A stretch of DNA of 64,000 bases from Leptobrachium leishanense (lineage: Eukaryota > Chordata > Amphibia > Anura > Megophryidae). The DNA lies in assembly GCA_009667805.1 (NCBI GenBank), contig CM019066.1, forward strand, positions 7,998,001-8,062,000. Direction: 5' to 3'. Shown piece by piece: positions 32,780 to 43,847 of the stretch (the first letter of the stretch is position 1; each line of letters begins with the position of its first letter). The notes under the pieces are model-generated. The model saw only the letters and a program-made list of their open reading frames with translations, was not told the DNA's origin and searched no databases. A program made the translations under genes and the position numbers.

Positions 32780-35700
32780 CTAGGAGGGTTGGGGTTGAAA
32801 ACAGGAGGAGAGGACTGTAAGGTGAGAGTGATTGATGGTTGCGTCAGGGAGTTGGGTGGTAGGCTTCCCTAAATAGGAATGTTTTAAGGGAGCGTTTGAA
32901 GGAAGAGAAGTTAGGGGAGAAGCTAGGCGCAGGTCACTGTTTGACCTTAGGGAGCGGGCTGGGGTGTATTTGGTGATTAGTGAGGACAGGTAGTGGGGCA
33001 CTGAGTTAGTGAGGGTTTTGTAGGTAAGGATAAGGATTTTGAACTTAATTCTGCAGTGGATGGGGAGCCAGTGAAGGGACTCGCAGAGGGGAGCGGCAGA
33101 GACAGAGCGGCGGGTGAGGTGAATTAGCCTGGCGGAGGCGTTCAGGATGGATTGTAGGGCGGAGAGGCGGGACAGAGGGAGGCCAGATAAGAGATTATTG
33201 CAATAGTCGAGTCGGGAGATTACCAGGGCGTGTATGAGTTGTTTTGTGGTGACAGCGGTAAGAAATGGCCGAATTCTGGAAATATTACGCAGTTGGTATC
33301 GGCAGGAGGAGGAAAGAGACTGGATGTGGGGGATGAAGGAAAGAGCAGAGTCAATTGTAACTCCAAGACAGCGAACTTGGTTTGATGGGGAGATGGTGAT
33401 ACCCTCCACCGTGATAGAGAAGTCAGGAGGTGGGGAGGCATTGGAGGGAGGAATAAGTAGGAGCTCAGTCTTTGACATGTTGATCTTTAGGTGGTGGGAG
33501 GCCATCCAGGAGGAGATGCCAGATAAACAGTCACTGACTTTTGAAAGGACAGGGGGAGAGAGATCAGGGGTAGAGAGGTAGATCTGAGTGTCATCAGCGT
33601 AGAGGTGGTAATTAAAGCCAAAGCTGTTGATGATTTTGCCCAGGGAGGAGGTGTAGATGGAAAAGAGCAGAGGACCAAGGACAGAGCCTTGAGGTACACC
33701 AACAGATAGAGGCAATGAAGAGGAAGAGTTACCAGCAAAGGACACACAGAAGGACCTGTTGGATAAATAGGAGTCAACCCAAGCAAGTGCAGTGTCACCG
33801 AGACCCAGAGAGTTGAGGGTCTGTAGAAGGAGGGGGTGGTCAACAGTGTCAAAAGCAGCCGAGAGGTCAAGCAGGATGAGAATAGAATAGTGGCCGTGTT
33901 TTTTAGCAGTTAGGAGGTCGTTGGTGACTTTGGTGAGGGCAGTTTCAGTTGAGTGTAGGGGATGGAAGCCAGATTGCAGGGTGTCAAGTAGGGAATTGGA
34001 GGACAGGAAGAGGGAGAGGTGGTTGAAGACTAGTTTTTCTAAGAGCTTTGATGTGAAGGGAAGCAGGGATACAGGGCGGTAGTTGGATGGAGAGTTGGGG
34101 TCTAGGGATGGTTTCTTTAGTAAAGGGGTAAATAGCATGTGTTTGAAGGCGGATGGAAAGGAGCCAGTGGAGAGAGATAGGTTGAAGATGTGTGTGAGAG
34201 CAGGGGTGAGGGAGGAGGAGAGGGGAGGAATTAGATGTGAGGGAATGGGGTAGAGCTGGCACGTGGTGAGATGTGAGGAGGACAATAAGGAATTGACTTC
34301 CTCCTCAGTGGCTGGGAGGAAGCGGCAGAGGGTGGCAGAGGGGACCTGTGGGAGTGGAGGTGGCAGATAACTATCTTGTGTTGGGATGTTGCTTCTGATA
34401 GTTAGAGTTTTACTGAGGAAGTAGTCTGCCAGGTCTTGAGCGCTGAAGGCAGCTGAGGGGGGAGGTGCAGGTGGGTAGAGGAGGGTGTTGAAGGTGGACC
34501 AGAGCCGTTTAGGGTTGGAGGACAGCGTAGATATAAGAGATGAGAAGAAGGATTGTTTGGCCAAGTGGAGGGCAGAGGTGTATGACCGGAGAATAAACTT
34601 GAAGTGAACAAAATCAGCTTCAGAGCGGGATTTCCTCCAGGCACGCTCTGCGGTGCGGGAGCATCTTTGCAGGTAGCGAGTCTGGAGGGTGTGCCAGGGC
34701 TGAAGCTGGCGGCGTGGGGCCTTACAGAGTCGAAGAAGAGCAAGAGTGTCTAGAGCAGAGATAAGCGTAGTGTTGTAGTGATTAGTGGCAGCATCAGGGC
34801 AGGTGAAGGATGAGGTATGAGGGAGGTGGTGAAGTAGGTTGGAGAATTGATGGGGGTCCACAGCATGTAGATTTCTGCAAGTGTGTGTGCGGGGTGGGGG
34901 AGCAGGGTGTTTAGGAAGTCCAGATAGGTTGAAAGAGAGAAGGTGGTGGTCAGAGATGGGGAAAGGGCGACATTTGAACTCAGAAATGGAGCAGAGGTTG
35001 GAAAAGACCAGGTCAATAACGTGACCATCGCGGTGGGTAGAGAGGAGGGAGGATTGTGTGAGTCCAAGGGAGGATGTGAGTGAAAGAAGTTTGGAGGCAG
35101 CAGGAGCGGAAAGATCGTCATTAGGAATGTTGAAGTCCCCGAGAATTAGGCATGGAAGATTAGAAGACAGGAAGTGAGAAAGCCAGGTAGCAAAGTGGTC
35201 AAAGAACTGGGAGGTTGGTCCCAGTGGGCGGTAGATGACTGCCACCCTGAGAGCCAGAGGAGAGAACAGGCGGATGCAGTGTGTCTCGAAGGAGGAGAAG
35301 GAGAGGGATGGGGGTGGAGGGAGATGCTGGTAGGTACAGGTGGGAGAGAGCAGGAGTCCGACCCCGCCACCATTTCTCTCACCCGGTCTGGGGGTATGGC
35401 TCAAGTGTAGACCGCCATGTGAGAGAGCAGCAACGGAGGCCGTGTCAGAGGGAGTTAGCCAGGTTTCAGTTAAAGCTAGGAGGTTGAAGGAGTTTGAAAG
35501 GAAGAGGTCATGGACGGCTGTGAGTTTGTTGCACACAGAGCGAGCGTTCCAGAGGGCACAGGAGAAAGAGGACAGGCGCTGAGGGATTATGGGAATGAGG
35601 TTGCTGGGCTTGCAGGGAGGTGATTTATGTGCGATGGAGATAGGATGAGAGGGAAGTATTGGATGTGTTGTAGGGCCAGGGTTAGGGGATATGTCACCTG

Positions 35701-35944
35701 AATAGAGTAACAGCAGGAGGGTGAGAAAGAGAAGGTGGGAATGGGATTTGTGGGAGTGATTGGCAGCACGAGAGTTAGAGAGAGACCATGTTCTGAGGAA
35801 ACAAAGGAGCTCATGCGAGGCCATCATGTGGGATGAGAGGAGGGAGGGAGAGATGCAGATAGTGTAGGGGTCGGTGGTAGAGGGGCAGGAGTTCCATTTA
35901 AGGAGAAAGGTAGAAATAAAGAGCAGAAGCGTGAGAGAAAGCAT
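32780..35944 (-). CDS. L2 LINE polyprotein: endonuclease plus reverse transcriptase, intact (1054 aa)
   Basis: Nicks chromosomal DNA and reverse-transcribes its own RNA at the nick. Residues 1-17 are hydrophobic ([17 protein letters not shown]). A second leucine-rich stretch at 71-80 runs into a 2A-like motif ending NPGP at 88-91. The APE-type endonuclease spans about 128-340: Asn133 in WNARSV, Glu160 in TETWLT, Tyr238 in VIYRP, GDFN at 269-272, SDHH at 331-334. The RT spans about 600-880: [33 protein letters not shown], catalytic YADD at 782-785. A long C-terminal thumb region follows ([20 protein letters not shown]). No stop or frameshift in 1054 codons. The Met at 35944 is the first in the frame; initiation further downstream is possible. 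Integrity suggests a recently inserted, possibly competent copy. Confidence 0.93.
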   Translation of the reverse strand: MLSLTLLLFISTFLLKWNSCPSTTDPYTICISPSLLSSHMMASHELLCFLRTWSLSNSRAANHSHKSHSHLLFLTLLLLLYSGDISPNPGPTTHPILPSHPISIAHKSPPCKPSNLIPIIPQRLSSFSCALWNARSVCNKLTAVHDLFLSNSFNLLALTETWLTPSDTASVAALSHGGLHLSHTPRPGERNGGGVGLLLSPTCTYQHLPPPPSLSFSSFETHCIRLFSPLALRVAVIYRPLGPTSQFFDHFATWLSHFLSSNLPCLILGDFNIPNDDLSAPAASKLLSLTSSLGLTQSSLLSTHRDGHVIDLVFSNLCSISEFKCRPFPISDHHLLSFNLSGLPKHPAPPPRTHTCRNLHAVDPHQFSNLLHHLPHTSSFTCPDAATNHYNTTLISALDTLALLRLCKAPRRQLQPWHTLQTRYLQRCSRTAERAWRKSRSEADFVHFKFILRSYTSALHLAKQSFFSSLISTLSSNPKRLWSTFNTLLYPPAPPPSAAFSAQDLADYFLSKTLTIRSNIPTQDSYLPPPLPQVPSATLCRFLPATEEEVNSLLSSSHLTTCQLYPIPSHLIPPLSSSLTPALTHIFNLSLSTGSFPSAFKHMLFTPLLKKPSLDPNSPSNYRPVSLLPFTSKLLEKLVFNHLSLFLSSNSLLDTLQSGFHPLHSTETALTKVTNDLLTAKKHGHYSILILLDLSAAFDTVDHPLLLQTLNSLGLGDTALAWVDSYLSNRSFCVSFAGNSSSSLPLSVGVPQGSVLGPLLFSIYTSSLGKIINSFGFNYHLYADDTQIYLSTPDLSPPVLSKVSDCLSGISSWMASHHLKINMSKTELLLIPPSNASPPPDFSITVEGITISPSNQVRCLGVTIDSALSFIPHIQSLSSSCRYQLRNISRIRPFLTAVTTKQLIHALVISRLDYCNNLLSGLPLSRLSALQSILNASARLIHLTRRSVSAAPLCESLHWLPIHCRIKFKILILTYKTLTNSVPHYLSSLITKYTPARSLRSNSDLRLASPLTSLPSNAPLKHSYLGKPTTQLPDATINHSHLTVLSSCFQPQPS
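35672..35698 (-). other. 2A-like motif in the L2 ORF
   Basis: Codons 83-91 encode GDISPNPGP directly after [12 protein letters not shown]. The core D-x-x-x-NPGP fits 2A-type ribosome-skipping sequences, but the usual Glu before xNPGP is Ser here, so activity is uncertain. If active, the break would fall between Gly90 and Pro91, releasing a short leader with two hydrophobic segments. Confidence 0.55.
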
Positions 35945-36200
35945 GATATAGACGTGAGTTTACCAGAGTAAAAAGTGGGCCTTGCAGTTTTGCAGTTCCT
36001 TCCTCCAGTCCCGAAACTCCAGGAATCAACTCTGAACGTCCACTTAAGAATGCCACTTGGAAAATACACTCACCCTTGGCACCTTTATCAGCCCATCCTG
36101 CTGCACGCTGGATCTTTCTCCTTCACGCTGGGCCCCTTATCTTCTGGGCACAGCGTGAAGGATAATCTCCGCCCCCTCATTCTACTCTCCAGGTCAGGTA

Positions 36201-37125
36201 AGCGGAGGGGGGGGAGATGAAATAAACGGCAGGGGGTGAAATGGAGAGTGTTATAGCAAGCAGAGAGCATAACAGAGAAAGAGATGAATTAGGTGGGGGA
36301 GAAATGAAATGAAAGATGAATTGGGGGAGAAATGAAATGAAAGATGAATTGGGGGGGGAGAAATGAAATGAAAGAAATTAATTGGGCAAAAGAAATTAAA
36401 GGGAGGGAGAAATGAATTCAAGTGGGGAGAGAAATTAAATAAAGGGGGCCCCTTGGCAGAAAAAAAGGTTCCCCACCCCTGGTGTAAACTAAGGGAAAGT
36501 AAAAAAGCTGCCAAGCTGTCAGTGCACCAGAAGTGACGCCAGAACCAGTGCCGCTACTACAATGCTCGCTAGAGGCCATAATTGGTGAAATGGTGGTGAG
36601 GTTATGAGGCATTTGAGGTTATGCAAAATAAATCCTATTTATAAAGAAAGAGATGAGTGATACAGAAGGAGCAAAAAAAAGAAAAAATGGGGATGAAGTA
36701 TCGCAGACGAAAATTAATGGATTCATCTATATCAGCATCCAAGGGGGAAACCTGACTTTGGGGTCCTCTAACTTCTAGTGATAACCTGGCATATGAATAA
36801 TGGGAGTATTAGGTTTCACTTGATATATTGGATGCATAGACATCAAATTAATTTGGTCCTAAAAACTGTTGGAGAGGAGTCTGTACTTAATGGATGAAAC
36901 TACTTGTCTGGGTCTGGTGCTTGGGTATACATGTATCTGATGCTTGGGTATTAATGTTATTTATTATTTTGTAACTATTCTGAATAAAATCTTTAACAGT
37001 GTAATTTCATAAGATAATTTAAGAAGGCGTGTTTAGGGGCGGAGTTTAGGGCAGGGTAGGTGGGGCAACTGGTGGCGAGTAACTCTTATGGTCTGGCTAG
37101 TAGCTTAGGACTTGAAATTTTGAGC
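36201..37125. other. hAT interior; purine-rich short repeat; no gene
   Basis: 36280-36430 contains an imperfect tandem of GAAATGAAATGAAAGATGAATTGGGGG. At 36465-36481 GGTTCCCCACCCCTG resembles the right end of another hAT MITE with no matching left end. The rest is AT-rich without frames. Confidence 0.4.
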
Positions 37126-37130
37126 CCTGG

Positions 37131-38012
37131 TGTAACGGGGAGCCCCCTATAGGGTGAGGGGGAACCCCCAATCTGCAGAGATGAAGCCTTAAGGACAGGT
37201 ATACAGCTTCCAGGGAACAAACCAAGATATTAACAGAAACTAGAAAGATCCCTAAGCCCTGACTGAGATCCTTGAAAGATGGTCTCGAAATACTACCTAG
37301 GCTAGGTTTGCAAGATGAATAAAACATAAACCAGACAGACAATAAATGCAGGTATACAGATTCCAGGGAACAAACCAAGATATTAACAGAAACTAGAAAG
37401 ATCCCTAAGCCCTGACTGAGATCCTTGAAAGGTGGTCTCGAGATACTAACTAGGCTAGGCCTGCAAGACGAACAAAACATAAACCAGACATACGATGAAT
37501 GCAAGACATACAGATTCCAGGGAACAAACCAAGATTTTAACAGAAACTAGAAAGATCCCTAAGCCCTGACTGAGATCCTTGAAAGGTGGTCTCGAGATAC
37601 TAACTAGGCTAGGCCTGCATGACGAACAAAACATAAACCAAACATACGATGAATGCAGACATACAGATTCCTAAGCACGGTACAGTACAGGGGACAGACA
37701 GAAGAGAGATCCAAATACAAGAGCCAAAGGTCATACACGGAATATCAAAACTAGAGGGGTCAGACAAGAGAGGGATCCTAAATACATGAGCCAGAGGTCA
37801 TACACAGCAAATCAAAGTAAACCAGCAATACAGGGACTAGGCAAGAAAGACTATCCTGGTCCAAGGATCAAGGGGAATCCTGGTCGTACTTATAGGGCAG
37901 AACAGGTCATGTGACCTGCAGACCAATTAGCCCAACAGATGGCCTGCAGGCTGAAAACAAAACAACAGGAATCCCTGCTACCACCAGCAGGGGGCAAGGC
38001 CGAGACGTGACA
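37131..38012 (-). repeat. 3' LTR of the pol-less element
   Basis: 882 bp. Contains three tandem ~150-bp units built on GAACAAACCAAGATnTTAACAG and CCTTGAAAGGTGGTCTCGAG. Differs from 42554-43434 by one extra A near 37503 and a G/A change near 37517, with few others seen. Confidence 0.9.
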
Positions 38013-38089
38013 TAACCCCCTCCCTTACGGGTGACCTCCTGGGCACCCAAGAAAGAAAACATGGATGGCATGAAAACGGACAAGACCAG

Positions 38090-41000
38090 TCACCAGTACC
38101 CATTGGAATCCCACTCAGACTCAGAGTAGTCAGCATGTGCCTGAGCAAGCAAAGCTCGTTCGTAAACCTCCAGGTCCTCTCTGCAGATCACTGCACCATT
38201 AGAGGCCCGTACACAACCCTCGGCAACCGGGCTAGGGTCTCGTACCCGAGGGTCCGACGGCATGAGTACCTTGGACCTTGAACGGAGTGAATCATCAGTC
38301 CCAGGCTGTTTATGGTTAGTCCTCTTGCGTCTCCTGGACCGTGATCTAGGAGTTCCGTCCACACCATGGGACATAGAGGTATTAGAGGTACTGCCAGATC
38401 CAGTGACGGTAGTCGTGCCCCGAGATTGTATATTACAACCCACAGTGGAACCACTAGACACAGTGGACTTACTGTCTACCCCAGAGACAATGACCTTGCC
38501 ATTAAACGTGGCCCCGACCGATACAATACAGGGTGTGTGCATGACTGGTACACTCTCGGGATATGGGACATCACCAGGACATGGTACAGTTGGCGCCACA
38601 ACAGTCTTACACCTCTCCCCAGGAGGAGTATATTGTGGATCATCTGAATCAGAGTCTTCCAACAGCCCTTTCAGAATGTCAGGGTGTCTCTGGAGCACTA
38701 CCCAGTGCCTCTCACGCATCCAAAAGCCAGAAGGCGTCCGTATATATTCCGTGGGAACACAATGTGATTTAGGGATCTCAATACCCTTTAAACCACCAGC
38801 TTGCTGAATTTCCCTGATTACTGTGCGGAGTAAGGCAACCTCGGACTTAGAGGGTGTAGTATCAATGGAACCAGAACAAAGTGTGGCAGTTTCAGAACCA
38901 GATTGGCTAGGGTTGATCACCTTTTCTTGTCTTCTCTTAGAGCAAGACATAGACTTTGTGACCACCTCACAAGGCTTGACAATGGTGGGGACAACACTGG
39001 ACTCACTGTGGGGCAAGGGCACAGTGGTCTCATGTGCCAATCCAGGCACATCGGCCTCATAACAAAACGTGGTCACAGCTGTCTCGTCTAACCTGGGTAC
39101 AGCTGTCATTGCTGACGTACAGCTTGTCCCGGACACCACTGGCAAGGTACCAGCCTCAGGCATCACGAATGACATATTGTCAGCACCCGACATGGCTGGC
39201 TTCTCATTACCAGTACCCGACATGGCTGGCTTCGTGCCAGGGGTAGTAGACATGGCTGGCTTCGTGCCAGGGGAAGCAGACATGGCTGGCTTCGTGCCAG
39301 GGGAAGCGGACATGGCTGGCTTTTCATTGCCAGTGGAACAGACATGGCTGGCTTCGTGCCAGTGGATACAGACATGGCTGGCTTCGTGCCAGAGGAAGCA
39401 GACATGGCTGGCTTCGTGCCAGTGGATACAGACATGGCTGGCTTCGTGCCAGTGGATACAGACATGGCTGGCTTCGTGCCAGAGGAAGCAGACATGGCTG
39501 GCTTCGTGCCAGTGGATACAGACATGGCTGGCTTCGTGCCAGGGGAAGCAGACATGGCTGGCTTTGTGCCAGTGGATACAGACATGGCTGGCTTCGTGCC
39601 AGTGGATACAGACATGGCTGGCTTGTGCCAGTGGATACAGACATGGCTGGCTTTGTGCCAGTGGATACAGACATGGCTGGCTTCGTGCCAGTGGATACAG
39701 ACATGGCTGGCTTCGTGCCAGTGGATACAGACATGGCTGGCTTCATGCCAGTAGATACAGACATGGCTGGCACTTCCTTGCCAGTGGGAACAGGCATGGC
39801 TGGCTTTTCATTACCAGTGAGAACAGGCATGGCTGGCAGCGTGCCAGTAGATACAGACATGGCTGGCTTCATGCCAGTAGATACAGACATGGCTGGCTTC
39901 ATGCCAGTAGATACAGACATGGCTGGCTTCATGCCAGTAGATACAGACATGGCTGGCACTTCCTTGCCAGTGGGAACAGGCATGGCTGGCTTTTCATTAC
40001 CAGTGAGAACAGGCATGGCTGGCAGCGTGCCAGTAGATACAGACATGGCTGGCTTCATGCCAGTAGATACAGACATGGCTGGCTTCATGCCAGTAGATAC
40101 AGACATGGCTGGCTTTTTGCCAGGGGAAGCGGACATGGCTGGCTTTTCATTGCCAGTGGGAACAGACATGGCTGGCTTCGTGCCAGTAGCTACAGACATG
40201 GCTGGCATTTCATTACCAGTAAGAACAGGCATGGCTGGCAGCGTGCCAGTGGATACAGACATAGCTGGCTTCGTGCCAATAGATACAGACATGGCTGGCT
40301 TCATGCCAGTAGATACAGACATGGCTGGCTTTTTGCCAGGGGAAGCGGACATGGCTGGCTTTTCATTGCCAGTGGGAACAGACATGGCTGGCTTCGTGCC
40401 AGTAGCTACAGACATGGCTGGCATTTCATTACCAGTAAGAACAGGCATGGCTGGCAGTGTGCCAGTGGATACAGACATGGCTGGCATTTCACCGCCAGTG
40501 GGAACAGGCATGGCTGGCTTTTCATTACCAGTGATAACAGGCATGGCTGGCAGCGTGCCAGTGGATACAGACATGGCTGGCTTCGTGCCAGTAGAAACAG
40601 ACATGGCTGGCATTTCATTGCCAGTGGGAACAGGCATGGCTGGCTTTTCATTACCAGTGAGAACAGGCATGGCTGGCAGCGTGCCAGTAGATACAGACAT
40701 GGCTGGCATCGTGCCAATAGATACAGACATGGCTGGCATCTCATTGCCAGTGGGAACAGGCATGGCTGGCTTTTCATTACCAGTAAGAACAGGCATGGCT
40801 GGCATCGTGCCGGTGGATACAGACATGACTGGCTTCGTGCCAGTAGATACAGACATGGTTGGCATCGTGCCAGTAGATACAGACATGGCTGGCATCGTGC
40901 CAATAGATACAGACATGGCTGGCATCTCATTGCCAGTGGGAACAGGCATGGCTGGCTTTTCATTACCAGTAAGAACAGGCATGGCTGGCAGCGTGCCAGT

Positions 41001-42521
41001 GGATACAGACATGGCTGGCATTTCATTGCCAGTGGGAACAGGCATGGCTGGCTTTTCATTACCAGTGAGAACAGGCATGGCTGGCAGCGTGCCAGTGGAT
41101 ACAGACATGGCTGGCTTCGTGCCAGTAGATACAGACATGGCTGGCATTTCATTGTCAGTGGGAACAGGCATGGCTGGCTTTTCATTACCAGTGAGAACAG
41201 GCATGGCTGGCAGCGTGCCAGTGGATACAGACATGGCTGGCATCATGCCAGTGGATACAGACATGGCTGGCATCGTGCCGGTGGATACAGACATGGCTGG
41301 CATTGTACCAGTAGATACAGACATGGCTGGCAGCGTGCCAGTGGATACAGACATGGCTGGCATTTCATTGCCAGTGGGAACAGGCATGGCTGGCTTTTCA
41401 TTACCAGTGAGAACAGGCATGGCTGGCAGCGTCAGTGGATACAGACATGGCTGGCATCATGCCAGTGGATAGAGACATGGCTGGCATCGTGCCGGTGGAT
41501 ACAGACATGGCTGGCATCGTGCCAGTAGATACAGACATGGCTGGCATCGTGCCAGTAGATACAGACATGGCTGGCATCGTGCCAATAGATACAGATATGG
41601 CTGGCATTTCATTGCCAGTGGGAACAGGCATGGCTGGCAGCGTGCCAGTAGATACAGACATGGCTGGCATCGTGCCAATAGATACAGACATGGCTGGCAT
41701 TTCATTGCCAGTGGAAACAGGCATGGCTGGCAGCGTGCCAGTGGATACAGACATGGCTGGCAGCAAGCCAGTGGATACAGACATGGCTGGCATCGTGCCA
41801 GTGGATACAGACATGGCTGACATCGTGCCAGGGGAAGCAGACATGGCTGGCATCGTGTCAGTAGATACAGACATGGCTGGCATTTCATTGCCAGTGGGAA
41901 CAGGCATAGCTGGCAGCGTGCCAGTGGATATAGACCTGGCTGGCAGTGTTCCAGTGGATATAGACATGGCTGGCAGCGTGCCAGTGGATACAAACGTGGC
42001 TGGCAGCGTGCCAGTGGATACAGACATAGCTGGTAGCGTGCCAGTGAATACAGACATGGCTGGCAGCGTGCCAGTGGATACAGACATGGCTGGCAGCGTA
42101 CTAGTGGATACAGACATGGCTGGCATAGCATTCCCAACCGGAGACACTGAAACCTCACTGGGAGACGAGGGCATAGTGATCCCATGATTCACCAGATTTG
42201 AATTCTGGCTATTCTGCCAGTCTGGATGCCTATGGAGGACACACCAGTACCTCCATAGCGATACCTGGATATATGGTTCCCCTGCCATTGCTTAACAGGT
42301 TTTAATACACAATGCTCAATAGTGTGATTTGGATCTGCACAATAAAAACAGAGACCATACAACCTGCGTCTTTCCTTCTCATACGTGGATTTGCAAGTAG
42401 TGCAGGGAGGTGCTGCATCGTTAGCTGCAGCAGGTGATAGGCTCAGAGCCTCCATTAACCTCTGCAGCTCTTTCAGCATAGCAAGCACCAAGTTCAATAT
42501 AGCTTCATACATATGAGACAT
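38090..42521 (-). pseudogene. Gag-like protein with CCHC knuckle and giant tandem-repeat domain
   Basis: Coding region starts at 42521 (MSHMYEAILNLVL) with a leucine-rich, probably helical N-terminus. A Cys-rich stretch and a clear CCHC zinc knuckle follow (C-x2-C-x4-H-x4-C in CFYCADPNHTIEHC), suggesting nucleic-acid binding as in gag nucleocapsids. A short RYWCVLHRHPD segment precedes about 95 copies of the ten- or eleven-residue unit PAMSVSTGT(L/K) / PAMPVPTGNE(K/M). The C-terminal ~300 residues return to unique sequence: RHWVVLQRHPD, an acidic stretch, an Arg/Ser patch (RSRSRRRKR), and GCVRASNG...EDLEVYERAL before the stop at 38090. Small frame changes occur near 42270, 41430, 39620 and 39350, three of them inside the repeat where a 1-2 base loss is visible against the unit, so slippage or assembly error are both possible. 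Function unknown. Confidence 0.68.
39188..42130 (-). repeat. 30/33-bp coding minisatellite, ~95 units
   Basis: 30-bp units (GTGCCAGTGGATACAGACAT + GGCTGGCTTC on the plus strand) alternate with 33-bp units carrying TTCATT(G/A)CCAGTGnGAACAGG. Over 40000-41450 they form a higher-order pattern of one or more 30-bp units followed by two 33-bp units. Unit lengths are multiples of three and lack stops, so both strands stay open in several phases. Only the minus phase linking to the CCHC and C-terminal modules has coding support. Confidence 0.95.
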
Positions 42522-42553
42522 ACCTGCCAGCTTCTATTCTGGGACCAGGATAA

Positions 42554-43434
42554 TGTAACGGGGAGCCCCCTATAGGGTGAGGGGGAACCCCCAATCTGCA
42601 GAGATGAAGCCTTAAGGACAGGTATACAGCTTCCAGGGAACAAACCAAGATATTAACAGAAACTAGAAAGATCCCTAAGCCCTGACTGAGATCCTTGAAA
42701 GATGGTCTCGAAATACTACCTAGGCTAGGTTTGCAAGATGAATAAAACATAAACCAGACAGACAATAAATGCAGGTATACAGATTCCAGGGAACAAACCA
42801 AGATATTAACAGAAACTAGAAAGATCCCTAAGCCCTGACTGAGATCCTTGAAAGGTGGTCTCGAGATACTAACTAGGCTAGGCCTGCAAGACGAACAAAA
42901 CATAAACCAGACATACGATGAATGCAGACATACAGATTCCAGAGAACAAACCAAGATTTTAACAGAAACTAGAAAGATCCCTAAGCCCTGACTGAGATCC
43001 TTGAAAGGTGGTCTCGAGATACTAACTAGGCTAGGCCTGCATGACGAACAAAACATAAACCAAACATACGATGAATGCAGACATACAGATTCCTAAGCAC
43101 GGTACAGTACAGGGGACAGACAGAAGAGAGATCCAAATACAAGAGCCAAAGGTCATACACGGAATATCAAAACTAGAGGGGTCAGACAAGAGAGGGATCC
43201 TAAATACATGAGCCAGAGGTCATACACAGCAAATCAAAGTAAACCAGCAATACAGGGACTAGGCAAGAAAGACTATCCTGGTCCAAGGATCAAGGGGAAT
43301 CCTGGTCGTACTTATAGGGCAGAACAGGTCATGTGACCTGCAGACCAATTAGCCCAACAGATGGCCTGCAGGCTGAAAACAAAACAACAGGAATCCCTGC
43401 TACCACCAGCAGGGGGCAAGGCCGAGACGTGACA
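42554..43434 (-). repeat. 5' LTR of the pol-less element
   Basis: 881 bp, partner of 37131-38012. Element orientation runs TGTCACGTCTCGGCC... to ...GGCTCCCCGTTACA, and the gag-like start lies 33 bp inside it. Promoter and poly(A) elements not resolved. Confidence 0.9.
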
Positions 43435-43847
43435 CCTGGTATAAGCAATAGTCAAAGTCAGTAATCAGAACGGGTTCATATAGCAGCCAGAGATCAGAAA
43501 CCAGAGAGGGATTTCGACAAGCCAGGAGTCGGCACACAGAAGATCACAAAGCATAGGGGATAATACAATAGGATAGTCAGATATACCAGGCCAGAGTCAT
43601 AAACAGGAGATCACAGAACACAGAATATTACCAACAGAACCTCAGGGAGCAATGACCCATGCAAGAGTCCTGAGCATGGGGAGAGACTGAATATAGATAG
43701 AGGACAGAGCAGGCAGAGTATGTGATCTCGGGCCAGACCGCCTACAGGGGAATCCAGGAGCAGAGAAGGAGGAAAGGATAGCCCAGACAAGGTAACAGCT
43801 GACCAGAATCACTCTCACTATCAGGGGGCAGTGCTGGAAATGTGACA

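Larger units (their letters stand above)
32628..36200 (-). mobile_element. L2-clade LINE, full coding length
   Basis: The minus-strand 3' end reads TTGTACAGCGCTGTGGAATATGCTGGCGCTTTATAAATAAA, then an (ATA)n tail at 32628-32645, the classic L2 terminus. One long intact ORF follows a short 5' region whose exact boundary (about 36.0-36.2 kb) I cannot fix. Target duplication not resolved because the tail is low-complexity. Confidence 0.88.
32397..37129. mobile_element. hAT-type element carrying an L2 insertion
   Basis: Left end CAGCCCTCAAAATTTC, right end GAAATTTTGAGCCCTG. The 8-bp duplication GTATAAGC is at 32389-32396 and, beyond the LTR element that later hit the right terminus, at 43439-43446. 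Its own interior is 32397-32627 plus about 36.2-37.13 kb and contains no recognised transposase. Confidence 0.72.
37131..43434 (-). mobile_element. Young LTR element without pol, encoding a gag-like repeat protein (6.3 kb)
   Basis: Two ~881-bp direct LTRs (TGTAACGGGGAGCC ... GACGTGACA on the plus strand) with a perfect 5-bp duplication CCTGG (37126-37130, 43435-43439). In element orientation a TGG 7 nt inside the 5' LTR is a weak primer-binding candidate. A purine tract (GGGAGGGGG) precedes the 3' LTR at about 38016-38027. The internal 4.5 kb holds one gag-like coding region, mostly minisatellite. No protease, RT, RNase H or integrase motif exists in any frame. LTRs differ at only a few positions by eye. 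Confidence 0.9.
32086..43847. mobile_element. Old solo LTR split by a hAT element (outer shell)
   Basis: The LTR pieces are 32086-32396 (TGTCACGGGTCAACC...) and 43447-43847 (...GGAAATGTGACA), about 0.7 kb when the intervening 11 kb is ignored. GCATC and GGATC flank it (4 of 5 bases match). The splice point is the hAT 8-bp duplication GTATAAGC. No internal gag/pol is attributable to this LTR. Confidence 0.6.

Noticed and set aside
39069..41528. 819-aa and 615-aa plus-strand open frames
   Set aside because: They exist only because the 30/33-bp minisatellite lacks stops in several phases. The minus strand links to the CCHC and C-terminal modules.
39188..42130. CRISPR-like array of 30-bp repeats
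   Set aside because: Repeats are directly adjacent without unique spacers, and the context is a vertebrate LTR element.
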